NCBI GenBank assembly: GCA_014523685.1
Contig: JAATVT010000127.1
Coordinates: 1 to 5,325 of the forward strand
Length of the DNA: 5,325 nt
Direction of reading: 5' to 3'
Source of the DNA: Nitrososphaerales archaeon TH5893
GTDB taxonomy: Archaea; Thermoproteota; Nitrososphaeria; Nitrososphaerales; Nitrososphaeraceae
Shown piece by piece: positions 1-5,196 of this stretch. Position numbers and translations under genes: made by a program. Under the pieces are notes generated by a model. It had not been told where the DNA came from. It did no database searches and saw nothing but the letters and a program-made list of their open reading frames with translations. Each line of letters starts with the position of its first letter. Positions within the stretch are counted from its first letter, which is position 1.

Positions 1-299
1 GGTGATGGCGAGAAAACTGCAAACTGAATACCCCGCTCTGTGACTCAGTAAAGGAGCATTTGAGGAATCAATAATCGGGAATTAGACAAACCATTGGTAT
101 TCTCTCTACTCATGGAATATTTTTCGGAGAAGACAAAACCAGATGCTGAATAATAGAAGTTAATTAGGGGAAGAAAATTGAGTAAACGCCAATTTGTCAT
201 TCAACATTTAATTGCTAGTACAGACTCCTTTATTGAAAGTGATCGAGTCACTTCCTGACTGATATAATGATTCGAGACAATAGTCATGGTCACTAGAAA
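1..299. other. Left-edge intergenic stretch without a supported gene
   Basis: No reading frame of useful length is present. One plus-strand frame is open from the window edge to a TGA at 41-43 (last residues TEYPAL) and could be the tail of a gene cut by the edge, but 13 codons cannot establish this. Just beyond the 3' end of the Nudix gene is a small perfect inverted repeat, AAGTGA at 237-242 and TCACTT at 248-253, with a 5-base loop. It has no T-tract on either side, so it is a weak candidate for an RNA 3'-end structure. The rest is AT-rich sequence in which I see nothing. Confidence 0.5.
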
Positions 300-758
300 T
301 CATTTTTTAGACGACCAGAAGGTTCCCCCGTGTTGTCTCCAGTTAATGAAATCTGTTATAATTTTCTTATGATCAAATCCAATCCTTGTATTGTCTACCG
401 CTTCAAAATTTAGCCATTCTATTGCGGCCGCATCATCCTGTGCCATCGCATCTGCTTTGTCACTACTTTCAGAGATCTTTCCAATAAACACTGTAGACAT
501 AATATGTCCTCTTGGATCTCTCTCAGGCTCCGAGTAAACACCAAGGATATCAATAAGCTCTATATCTAATGATGTTTCTTCCTTAATCTCTCGTTTTACT
601 GCGTCTTCAACTCTTTCTCCTTCATTTACAAATCCGCCTGGCAGCACTAAATTACCTTTGAATGGCTCTTTCTTTCTTTTAACCAACAATATCTGAGAAT
701 TCTTTTGGATAATAGCGTCCACAGTAGGTGTTGGATTCTTGTAATGTTGTTCTTTCAT
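300..758 (-). CDS. Nudix hydrolase, ADP-ribose pyrophosphatase-like
   Basis: This 152-residue protein probably hydrolyses ADP-ribose or a related nucleoside diphosphate derivative in the cytoplasm, giving AMP plus a sugar phosphate. The Nudix box is clear at residues 42-64: G42, E48, then R56-E57-I58-K59-E60-E61, which supply the Mg2+-binding helix. The second glycine of the consensus (GX5EX7REUXEEXGU) is Ser63 here, a tolerated change. It is preceded by the usual LVLPGGF strand-turn (residues 37-43). Residues 78-85 read PERDPRGH, a motif typical of the COG1051 ADP-ribose pyrophosphatase group, which is why that substrate is preferred over 8-oxo-dGTP or Ap4A. The length is normal and the gene looks intact, ending in TGA. 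The ATG at 758 is chosen because the fold starts soon after it (VDAIIQKNSQILLVKR) and a TATA-like box lies about 27 bases upstream. It appears to be a single-gene unit. The family call is firm; the substrate is inferred. Confidence 0.93.
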   Translation of the reverse strand: MKEQHYKNPTPTVDAIIQKNSQILLVKRKKEPFKGNLVLPGGFVNEGERVEDAVKREIKEETSLDIELIDILGVYSEPERDPRGHIMSTVFIGKISESSDKADAMAQDDAAAIEWLNFEAVDNTRIGFDHKKIITDFINWRQHGGTFWSSKK

Positions 759-780
759 ACATAAGGAGATAAATAAATGG

Positions 781-790
781 TTAAAAAATG
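781..790 (-). promoter_or_regulatory. TATA-like box for the Nudix gene
   Basis: On the minus strand this reads GGTTAAAAAATG complemented, i.e. a TTTTTTAACC-type T/A box centred about 27 bases before the ATG at 758. That is the normal archaeal spacing from TATA box to transcription start, so the mRNA would be leaderless or nearly so. There is no purine-rich Shine-Dalgarno before the ATG; the bases there are pyrimidine-rich (TCTCCTT). An alternative AT box (ATTTATTTAT) lies closer, near 770-779. The call rests on composition and spacing only. Confidence 0.38.
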
Positions 791-854
791 AACCTGAGTA
801 CGTGAACTTAACTATGTCATTAAAACTCTGCCTTAAAGAATTCGTTCACTATCA

Positions 855-950
855 ATGAAGAAACATGACTCGGAGATTGGGCCTAATGATAGTACTACGT
901 ATCCAGGTAAGAAGATGCATTCTCTCTCCGAGCTATTGCCAATTAGATGA
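855..950 (+). CDS. Possible small protein of 31 residues, unknown
   Basis: An ATG-started ORF divergent from the Nudix gene encodes a hydrophilic 31-residue peptide beginning MKKHDSEIGP and ending SLSELLPIR, followed by TGA. It has no signal peptide, membrane segment or recognisable domain. The C-terminal dozen residues could form a short amphipathic helix. An AT-rich box (ATTAAAACT, about 819-827) sits about 30 bases upstream and could serve as a TATA element with a very short leader; no Shine-Dalgarno is visible. An ORF of this length is expected by chance in a 700-base gap, so only the plausible composition and promoter spacing argue for it. It could equally be the start of a gene broken by a frameshift, because the next frame is open from 958. 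Confidence 0.22.
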   Translation: MKKHDSEIGPNDSTTYPGKKMHSLSELLPIR

Positions 951-971
951 CAGCTAGTTACAATTGGAGCC

Positions 972-1032
972 GCAGGAGACTCAACTGTTTCGTAAATACA
1001 ATGAATCAATGTTGAGTCTAGGGCCTTCCTGC
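972..1032. repeat. Two-part 14-bp inverted repeat (hairpin)
   Basis: GCAGGA (972-977) pairs with TCCTGC (1027-1032), and directly inside it GACTCAAC (978-985) pairs with GTTGAGTC (1011-1018). All 14 pairs are Watson-Crick. The apical loop is 25 bases and an 8-base bulge (1019-1026) lies on the right side. Such a hairpin can form on either strand. No T-tract follows, so it is not a simple terminator. It overlaps the start of the 5S-like segment and would compete with that fold. Confidence 0.5.
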
Positions 1033-1122
1033 AACCCGCGGAATATGGACGTTAAGCCCCCTAAACTAATACGAAATATGGTATTTAGCCATACTGCTTA
1101 TCTTGCAGTTGGTTTTTACTAA
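1009..1122 (+). CDS. Possible small protein of 37 residues, unknown
   Basis: This ORF starts with ATG at 1009, has a second in-frame ATG at 1045, and ends in TAA. The N-terminal half is polar and proline-rich (GPSCNPRN), and the C-terminal half (RNMVFSHTAYLAVGFY) is moderately hydrophobic but too short for a confident membrane span. The frame is open upstream to a TAG at 955-957. Third codon positions are richer in G and C than expected for an AT-rich genome, which argues against coding. The same bases carry the 5S-like structural signature described in the findings, so RNA and protein readings compete. Probably not a gene, but listed for completeness. Confidence 0.13.
   Translation: MLSLGPSCNPRNMDVKPPKLIRNMVFSHTAYLAVGFY
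1089..1112. repeat. Short hairpin, 8 bp with one bulge
   Basis: CCA (1089-1091) pairs with TGG (1110-1112), and ACTGC (1093-1097) with GCAGT (1105-1109). A single T (1092) bulges out and the loop is 7 bases. A T-run (1112-1117 region, GGTTTTTAC) follows on the plus strand, so this could act as a hairpin plus T-tract 3' end for a plus-strand transcript. It could also be helix IV of the 5S-like segment. Confidence 0.35.
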
Positions 1123-1154
1123 TTTATCAAGACAAAATCTTGGAGTTGTTCTCA

Positions 1155-1287
1155 CTCCCCTGCCCTTTAAAGGAAATATATAGCAGCAAGAAAGATTGGG
1201 AGGGATAGGTTAGGTGGCTCTCTATCCCCAAATGGTCTTCCTACTGCTTTGGATATTTCTCACCGATCACATCCAACCGTGGGGGAG
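1155..1287. ncRNA. Candidate structured RNA: long imperfect hairpin
   Basis: The arms pair in order as follows. GAAATAT (1173-1179) pairs with ATATTTC (1253-1259). AGCAG (1182-1186) pairs with CTGCT (1244-1248). AG (1189-1190) pairs with CT (1241-1242), and AAGA (1192-1195) with TCTT (1236-1239). TTG (1196-1198) pairs with CAA (1229-1231), and GGGATAG (1202-1208) with CTATCCC (1222-1228), around a 13-base loop. That gives about 28 Watson-Crick pairs in 87 bases, in strict nesting, with small internal loops. A further helix, CTCCCC (1155-1160) with GGGGAG (1282-1287), can enclose it. The pattern resembles a stable RNA or a hairpin element. I do not recognise the family: the SRP helix-8 and RNase P core motifs are absent on both strands. 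Strand and ends are unknown. A decayed mobile element with inverted ends is possible, but no flanking target duplication is visible. Confidence 0.35.
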
Positions 1288-1458
1288 CTAGCTCAAGTGT
1301 TGTTCGCAATATAAGTAATAATAATACTTTAGGAGAGGGAGCGGCCCTGCTGAAACGTGCTAGTACGACTCGAACACAAACTCTTTTAGTAGTTATCTAT
1401 TTTTTAGTATATAGTTGGAGTGAATATTATTCAATAGCGTAAAGATGCTTTATGACTC

Positions 1459-2070
1459 TTAAGGAAACGGCAGCTCTATCGGTACGCCATTATTCTTACC
1501 AGATTCTTTATCTTCCTTTCCGTTCGTGTCATCATTTTGTTCATTATGTATATCGTCTGACTCCCTTATTGTCTCATCAATGGTCTCACTTGTCTTTGAT
1601 TCTGCAGCTTCTAATTTTTCTGCAAGTTTTTCCTGTGTATCTTCTTGTTGCTTTTGTATTTCATCTATTTGATTTTCCTCCTCCTTTTGTATCTTCTCAC
1701 TTTCTGTAGCAGAAATTGTGTCAAGCTCATCCTCAACTTTCTCACTGTTCTTTTCAATGGAGTCTATTCCTGTTCTTTGAGGTACTAATCCTTGTTCTAG
1801 TCTCCTAATCTCCTCATTGGGTTCAGGCTCTTCTATCACAGTACTAAGCTCATTACTTGATAAACTAGGGATTATAACGAGTTGTTGTTTTCCTCCAGAA
1901 GCCTGTAGCTGACTGGTATTATTGCTAACCAATGGAATAGGATTTCCTAGACTATCAGACTGCTGACCGTAGACACAAGTTCCACTATATAAAACTGAAG
2001 ATATTACCAATGCCGCTGCTAAAGAAAGTAATACAGTTAGATTCCCTCCACGAGAAAGTGAGTGATTCAC
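1459..2070 (-). CDS. Secreted acidic coiled-coil protein, unknown function
   Basis: This is a 203-residue protein of unknown role that is exported. Residues 1-9 are polar with one Arg, residues 11-28 are hydrophobic (LTVLLSLAAALVISSVLY), and the sequence then runs into CVYGQQ at 32-37, a likely Sec signal-peptidase site after Gly35. Cys32 is not in a good lipobox. Residues 38-75 are Ser/Asn/Gln-rich and include two overlapping N-glycosylation sequons at Asn50 and Asn51. From about residue 80 to 190 it is very rich in Glu, Asp, Lys and Gln with heptad-like spacing, a probable long coiled coil or disordered charged stalk. It ends VPIELPFP with no C-terminal membrane anchor. The start is GTG; no in-frame ATG exists, and the signal peptide begins right there, which supports it. 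It lies 267 bases downstream of the ligase on the same strand, probably with its own promoter. Extracellular or cell-surface structural roles are guesses. Confidence 0.8.
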   Translation of the reverse strand: MNHSLSRGGNLTVLLSLAAALVISSVLYSGTCVYGQQSDSLGNPIPLVSNNTSQLQASGGKQQLVIIPSLSSNELSTVIEEPEPNEEIRRLEQGLVPQRTGIDSIEKNSEKVEDELDTISATESEKIQKEEENQIDEIQKQQEDTQEKLAEKLEAAESKTSETIDETIRESDDIHNEQNDDTNGKEDKESGKNNGVPIELPFP

Positions 2071-2102
2071 AATGTTTAGACGATTAATATTAAGCGCTTG
2101 TC

Positions 2103-2112
2103 GCTATATTTG
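2103..2112 (-). promoter_or_regulatory. TATA-like box for the secreted coiled-coil gene
   Basis: On the minus strand the site reads CAAATATAGC, centred about 37 bases before the GTG at 2070. This would place transcription start near 2081 and leave a leader of about 11 bases. Between the box and the start lie two overlapping perfect palindromes, TTAATATTAA (2084-2093) and AAGCGCTT (2092-2099), which would sit at or just before the transcription start and could be a repressor or regulator site. TTAATATTAA is itself AT-rich and is an alternative, less well-spaced TATA element. Confidence 0.35.
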
Positions 2113-2233
2113 ACTTCAGGAGAATATGATCAGAAGCTCTTAACATAATATCATTTCTATTTTTCTATCAGATCATAACTTCAGAGCTAAGTGATAGAAT
2201 ACTTTTAGAAGAATACTAAATAATTACTTAGCT
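2113..2233. repeat. Cluster of short inverted and direct repeats
   Basis: The spacer between ligase and secreted-protein genes holds three things. An 8-bp perfect inverted repeat is formed by AGCTAAGT (2185-2192) and ACTTAGCT (2226-2233). A 7-bp inverted repeat is formed by TATGATC (2125-2131) and GATCATA (2171-2177). There are also direct repeats of ACTTCAG (2113-2119, 2178-2184) and GAATACT (2197-2203, 2211-2217). Each is short, but four in 120 bases is dense. They could be RNA 3'-end structures of the ligase mRNA or binding sites upstream of the secreted-protein gene. Neither arm is followed by a T-tract on the minus strand. Confidence 0.35.
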
Positions 2234-2337
2234 TCCAGTAGTCCAGGCCCTATCTGTCCCCAGACTTTTTGCATCTTACCCTTGCGAGGACATTTTAATT
2301 TCAATGAACGGAATCATGCAAGTTGAGATGTTTTCAG

Positions 2338-4074
2338 CTATACATTATTTTTGCTCATTAAATAAACCTGCTTATTGTAGATTTGTTTAATCTTTGGAAG
2401 TGAATCTATATCCTTAACAGTTTTGTCTATTCGTATATTTTTTATTCTAGGAAAACGCAATGCAAAACCACTATTATGTCTATCACTTTTCTGGATGCTG
2501 TCAAATGCAATTTCTAGGACTATTTCCGGCCTAACTATAACTCTGTACCCATCATCTTTTATCATAATAGTTCTTAATTTTTTTGTAATTATATTTATTT
2601 CATAATCAGTCAATCCAGAATAGGCCTTTCCAATTATTTTTAATTGGTCGTTACTGTGCTCATCCTTCACTGCGAATGTGTAATCAGATAAGGTTCCTGC
2701 CCTCTTTCCATGACCATATTCAGCAATTACAATAACAGCATCGATCGTATCTAATTCTTTTTTAAGCTTTATCCAATATCTTCCTCTTCTTCCAGGGTAA
2801 TACTGGGAGTCTGGATCTTTTAGAACTAATCCTTCATGGCCCATATCTCTGCTTTCCTCAAACATTGCAGCTATTCCTTGTTCTGAATTTACAATATTTT
2901 GATATGCATTAATGATCGGTTCTCTAAAGGATATTTCTGATAGAATTTCTTTTCTTTGTCTGAGTGGTTTTCTAATCATTACTTCTCCATTAAGATAAAT
3001 TATGTCATATACTACATATACTAATGGAACTTCTTTCGTGATCTGCTCTGTAACATTCTTTTTTCGAAGTCGCTTTTGCAAGTCTTGGAAATGAAGCGGT
3101 TTACCATGAAGAAAGGCTATTACTTCTCCATCTAAAATAAGATCAATGTTTGATAATGATGATGATGGTAAGTTAGTATTCAGCGCAGCACTAGCTAATT
3201 CAGGAAATGCATCTGTAACATCTGTAAGCTTACGAGAGAAAAATCTAACTTGTTGTCCAGATTTATGCATCTGTGCACGTATTCCATCATATTTGTATTC
3301 GCAAATCAAAGGTTTTTGATAGTAGTCGATTATTTCTTCCGCAGTAAACATCGCATCTGCCAACATATAGCTTACGGGATTAAGGGGTCTGACTAGTGCA
3401 GTATGCAGTAAACTTTTTTTTGCAAGTAGTGCTACTTGAGAAATGTCTCCAAGAACCAGCATGGCTTCTCTGACAATTCTAAGTTCTTGGTTGAACGCCT
3501 TAGAAACTGCTACCTCTACAAAACCTTCTGTCAAGCCGATTCTCATTTCTCCATTTATCATCTTTGTCAAATATTTTGCTTCAAGTGGTGAGCTATTCAA
3601 AAATAGACCTTTCAAAAGGTTCCTCTTACTTTTACCTGAATTATATCCTATAGTATCCGCAATCCTCCTAAATCGATCATGTACAGACAATAGTGTCAGA
3701 GCCCGATGTTGAAAAAGTGAAACGGTGTGCATTTTTGATATTGCATACTCAGAGAGTGCACCCATATCACCGTATTTTAAGTAGATCTGTTGGATTTTAT
3801 TTTGATCTAGTGTAGATATTTCAGAAAGTGTTCGCATTATTGTGCTATATCCTATATTTACCGCAGATTTCGAACCTAGAGGAAATATTCTGTTGGATAA
3901 GAAGAGAACTGCAACAGATAAAGATTCATCATTCAGAGAAGAGAGATACTCAGAGAGAAAATTTACCTTCATATTCTTGCTTGTTGTTCCAAGAATTTTT
4001 TCACATAAATGTACAAAGTGCGAAAAATGGGTAGAAATTTCAGCAGACAGAACCGAATTTAAACCATCAATCAT
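2338..4074 (-). CDS. lig: ATP-dependent DNA ligase, archaeal type
   Basis: This enzyme seals nicks in duplex DNA during Okazaki-fragment joining and repair (EC 6.5.1.1), via an adenylated lysine and an adenylated 5' phosphate. At 578 residues it is near the usual archaeal length. Residues 1 to about 200 are the helical DNA-binding domain; the adenylation domain follows, with motif I K261-Y-D-G-I-R266 (Lys261 takes the AMP). Next come motif III LDGEVIAF (314-321), motif IIIa VYDIIYLNG (355-363), motif IV EGLVLKD (414-420) and motif V WIKLKK (434-439). The C-terminal OB-fold domain carries motif VI, ALRFPRI (538-544). All catalytic residues are present and no break is seen. The C-terminal tail contains no clear PCNA-binding box. 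The ATG at 4074 fits: the N-terminal ligase helix (FSHFVHLCEKILGTTSKN) begins 17 residues later, and a TATA-like box lies at suitable distance. The stop is TAG. The gene stands alone, divergent from the secreted acidic gene. Confidence 0.97.
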   Translation of the reverse strand: MIDGLNSVLSAEISTHFSHFVHLCEKILGTTSKNMKVNFLSEYLSSLNDESLSVAVLFLSNRIFPLGSKSAVNIGYSTIMRTLSEISTLDQNKIQQIYLKYGDMGALSEYAISKMHTVSLFQHRALTLLSVHDRFRRIADTIGYNSGKSKRNLLKGLFLNSSPLEAKYLTKMINGEMRIGLTEGFVEVAVSKAFNQELRIVREAMLVLGDISQVALLAKKSLLHTALVRPLNPVSYMLADAMFTAEEIIDYYQKPLICEYKYDGIRAQMHKSGQQVRFFSRKLTDVTDAFPELASAALNTNLPSSSLSNIDLILDGEVIAFLHGKPLHFQDLQKRLRKKNVTEQITKEVPLVYVVYDIIYLNGEVMIRKPLRQRKEILSEISFREPIINAYQNIVNSEQGIAAMFEESRDMGHEGLVLKDPDSQYYPGRRGRYWIKLKKELDTIDAVIVIAEYGHGKRAGTLSDYTFAVKDEHSNDQLKIIGKAYSGLTDYEINIITKKLRTIMIKDDGYRVIVRPEIVLEIAFDSIQKSDRHNSGFALRFPRIKNIRIDKTVKDIDSLPKIKQIYNKQVYLMSKNNV

Positions 4075-4102
4075 TTCTTCTCAAATACAATTAGTAATTC
4101 AA

Positions 4103-4112
4103 GATATATTAA
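4103..4112 (-). promoter_or_regulatory. TATA-like box for the DNA ligase gene
   Basis: The minus strand reads TTAATATATC, a good archaeal TATA-type element centred about 34 bases upstream of the ATG at 4074. With the usual 26-base spacing, transcription would start near 4081, leaving a leader of only about 7 bases (GAGAAGAA precedes the ATG). The purine-rich leader is not a clear Shine-Dalgarno match. Confidence 0.45.
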
Positions 4113-4353
4113 TTGAAACCAATGAGTTTTAACTGAGAATGGAAGCGAAGCGAATGGAGTTTTTGGTAGGACTTTTTTTAATAAAGTAACAACTATTTGC
4201 AAAAAAACATTATTGCACACATATTCTAGATTGGGTTTGATTAAGTGTCAGATAGAATAACATCAGTAAACTAATTCAAGTAAACCGAATCATACCTAAG
4301 ATCAGAAGAAGGAGAAACTAGTATCTATCCAATCCAATTTTATCTCATTTATT

Positions 4354-4367
4354 AAAAAACTTTTTTT
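4354..4367. terminator. A6-C-T7 tract, possible bidirectional T-rich terminator
   Basis: Archaeal transcription ends mainly at T-runs in the non-template strand, with or without a hairpin. This symmetric A6/T7 tract offers such a run in both directions. No annotated gene ends here, since the two neighbours diverge from this spacer, so if it works it would end an unrecognised short transcript or block read-through. In an AT-rich spacer such tracts can also be accidental or be intrinsically bent DNA. Confidence 0.2.
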
Positions 4368-4589
4368 ACTCAATACAAGGGAAAGAACCACAAGTAGAAT
4401 TAGCTGGTTATAGATAGCAGAAAGGTCAAATGCTAGGCAGCTAGACCTTCTAGTCGTTATCCCTACAGTTCTGGGCTACCGTCTATATTTTCTAGTCTAC
4501 CTATAGCAAAATCGGTCTAAATTCTTAGCGGATACAAAGTACACTCCGAAAGTTCAATCAGAAATTATGGTAGAATTGGTCGTCAACTG

Positions 4590-4608
4590 TTTAATCTTTT
4601 GATATAAC
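4590..4608 (+). promoter_or_regulatory. TATA-like region for the acidic secreted gene
   Basis: TTTAATC (4590-4596) is centred about 30 bases upstream of the ATG at 4623, and GATATAA (4601-4607) about 19 bases upstream. The first has the better distance for a nearly leaderless mRNA; the second has the better TATA-like sequence but is too close unless translation starts downstream. No Shine-Dalgarno precedes the start (GACACTCAGTAA). Confidence 0.33.
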
Positions 4609-4622
4609 CTGACACTCAGTAA

Positions 4623-5123
4623 ATGATGAATAGAAACGAAACGACAACATTACTAGCCATAGTTGGTATTGCATTATTGGCAACGGTTATGATAATGCCA
4701 TCACCAACACGAGTATTAGGTCACTTGGATCAAGACTTTACTCCCTATACTGGATTCGCAAAAGTCAGCTTGGACGCCTCAGGTCCCGCTTTTAACATTA
4801 ATGGAGAAGAGAAAGATAACAATGAAGATAGCACAACTGCAACAACAGATGAAGATGAGAGGGCAGGTTCTGATGATGTCACTAAATCAGAAGACCAAGA
4901 CTCTTCTCGGGCAGACTATGAAGAATTACAGACTTGTCTTTCTGGTGTTGAGGGCCAAGGATCTCCCACAGAGGAAGAAGCAATAGACTGTATGAAAGCA
5001 GGCTATGGAGGAATAGATAGTAACGAAAATGCTCCTACTGAGAGCACAGATGACAGTGATGAAGACAAGAATGGCGTGATTGAAGCGATTGACGATGCAC
5101 AAGATGAAGATGACGAAGAATAA
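4623..5123 (+). CDS. Secreted, highly acidic protein with a two-cysteine segment
   Basis: This 166-residue protein of unknown function is exported. After MMNRNETTT comes a hydrophobic segment at about 10-25 (LLAIVGIALLATVMIM), then a likely cleavage region around VLG33-H34. The mature part is dominated by Asp, Glu, Ser and Thr (residues 60-97 and 130-166, ending DEDDEE), so it is probably disordered and strongly negative, able to bind cations. The exception is residues 99-130, which read as two short helices around a GQGSPT turn, with Cys105 and Cys123 placed to form a disulfide outside the cell. This looks like a small folded domain between acidic linkers. Two ATGs stand in tandem (4623, 4626) and either may be used. 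A T-rich tail follows the TAA. It shares its export and acidity with the coiled-coil protein at 1459-2070, but I see no sequence relation between them. Confidence 0.82.
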   Translation: MMNRNETTTLLAIVGIALLATVMIMPSPTRVLGHLDQDFTPYTGFAKVSLDASGPAFNINGEEKDNNEDSTTATTDEDERAGSDDVTKSEDQDSSRADYEELQTCLSGVEGQGSPTEEEAIDCMKAGYGGIDSNENAPTESTDDSDEDKNGVIEAIDDAQDEDDEE

Positions 5124-5166
5124 TCAAGAACCCATTCTTAACGTAAAGGAATAGTATTGTAAAGCA

Positions 5167-5196
5167 TTTTTCCCACCTTATTTTTAAGTCCCTTTT
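5167..5196 (+). terminator. T-rich terminator after the acidic secreted gene
   Basis: About 45 bases past the stop codon are three T-runs in close succession (5167-5171, 5181-5185, 5193-5196), separated by C-rich bits and without a clear hairpin. This is the usual form of an archaeal intrinsic terminator and fits the end of the upstream gene. Confidence 0.45.

Larger units (their letters stand above)
759..1458. other. 700-base gap with short ORFs and a hairpin-rich core
   Basis: No ORF of 60 codons or more is present apart from a shadow at the right edge. The ends are AT-rich, while the core from about 960 to 1380 is visibly richer in G and C and carries several inverted repeats listed separately (972-1032, 1089-1112, 1173-1259, and a perfect 10-bp palindrome GAGCTAGCTC at 1285-1294). 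In AT-rich archaea, GC-rich patches between genes often mark structured RNAs. I could not match this one to tRNA, SRP RNA or RNase P RNA by their conserved motifs. Three consecutive open segments in one plus-strand frame (958-1314) are the competing explanation, a decayed gene. Short T-runs at 1401-1406 are the only terminator-like sequence on the plus strand. Confidence 0.5.
4075..4622. other. Divergent spacer between ligase and acidic secreted gene
   Basis: This 548-base stretch has no ORF of useful length outside shadows of the ligase; a 16-codon ORF at 4139-4189 is negligible. It must contain the promoters of both flanking genes, but it is longer than they need. T-run 4173-4179 and A-run 4201-4207 face each other, and A6-C-T7 occupies 4354-4367. 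A bulged 8-bp hairpin is formed by AG plus AAGGTC (4419-4427) and GACCTT plus CT (4444-4451). TTCTAGTC is repeated at 4448-4455 and 4490-4497. These could delimit a small RNA between 4210 and 4350 (plus) or 4370 and 4580 (minus), but no known family is recognised. Confidence 0.45.

Noticed and set aside
2..43. C-terminal tail of a plus-strand gene cut by the left edge
   Set aside because: Only 13 codons are visible; an open frame of that length carries no weight.
1..45. Partial box C/D sRNA (GTGATGG at 2-8, CTGA at 24-27)
   Set aside because: Box C deviates at the last base, no C' or second D box follows at proper spacing, and such short motifs are frequent by chance.
1070..1183. 37-codon open stretch in another plus frame with a hydrophobic start (YLAILLILQLVF)
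   Set aside because: No start codon of normal type, and it overlaps the other candidate frame; probably chance.
1173..1259. Hairpin as a miniature transposable element
   Set aside because: No target-site duplication flanks it, the arms are imperfect throughout, and no second copy is in the window.
1155..1287. Hairpin as SRP RNA or RNase P RNA
   Set aside because: The GGAAG-AGCA-type helix-8 motif of SRP RNA and the GAGGAAAGTCC-type core of RNase P RNA are not found on either strand.
1281..1380. tRNA-like pieces: GGGGGAGCTAGCTCAAGTG on the plus strand and GTTCGAGTC on the minus strand (near 1366-1374)
   Set aside because: The D-arm-like and T-loop-like pieces are on opposite strands, and neither has matching acceptor, anticodon or T-stem pairing.
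1452..1709. 85-codon plus-strand ORF, and similar plus-strand ORFs inside the ligase gene (2423-2605, 3443-3712, 3828-4132)
   Set aside because: They are antisense to well-supported genes, have no domain, and show skewed shadow-type composition.
4139..4189. 16-codon ORF (MEAKRMEFLVGLFLIK)
   Set aside because: Too short, no promoter or ribosome-binding evidence.
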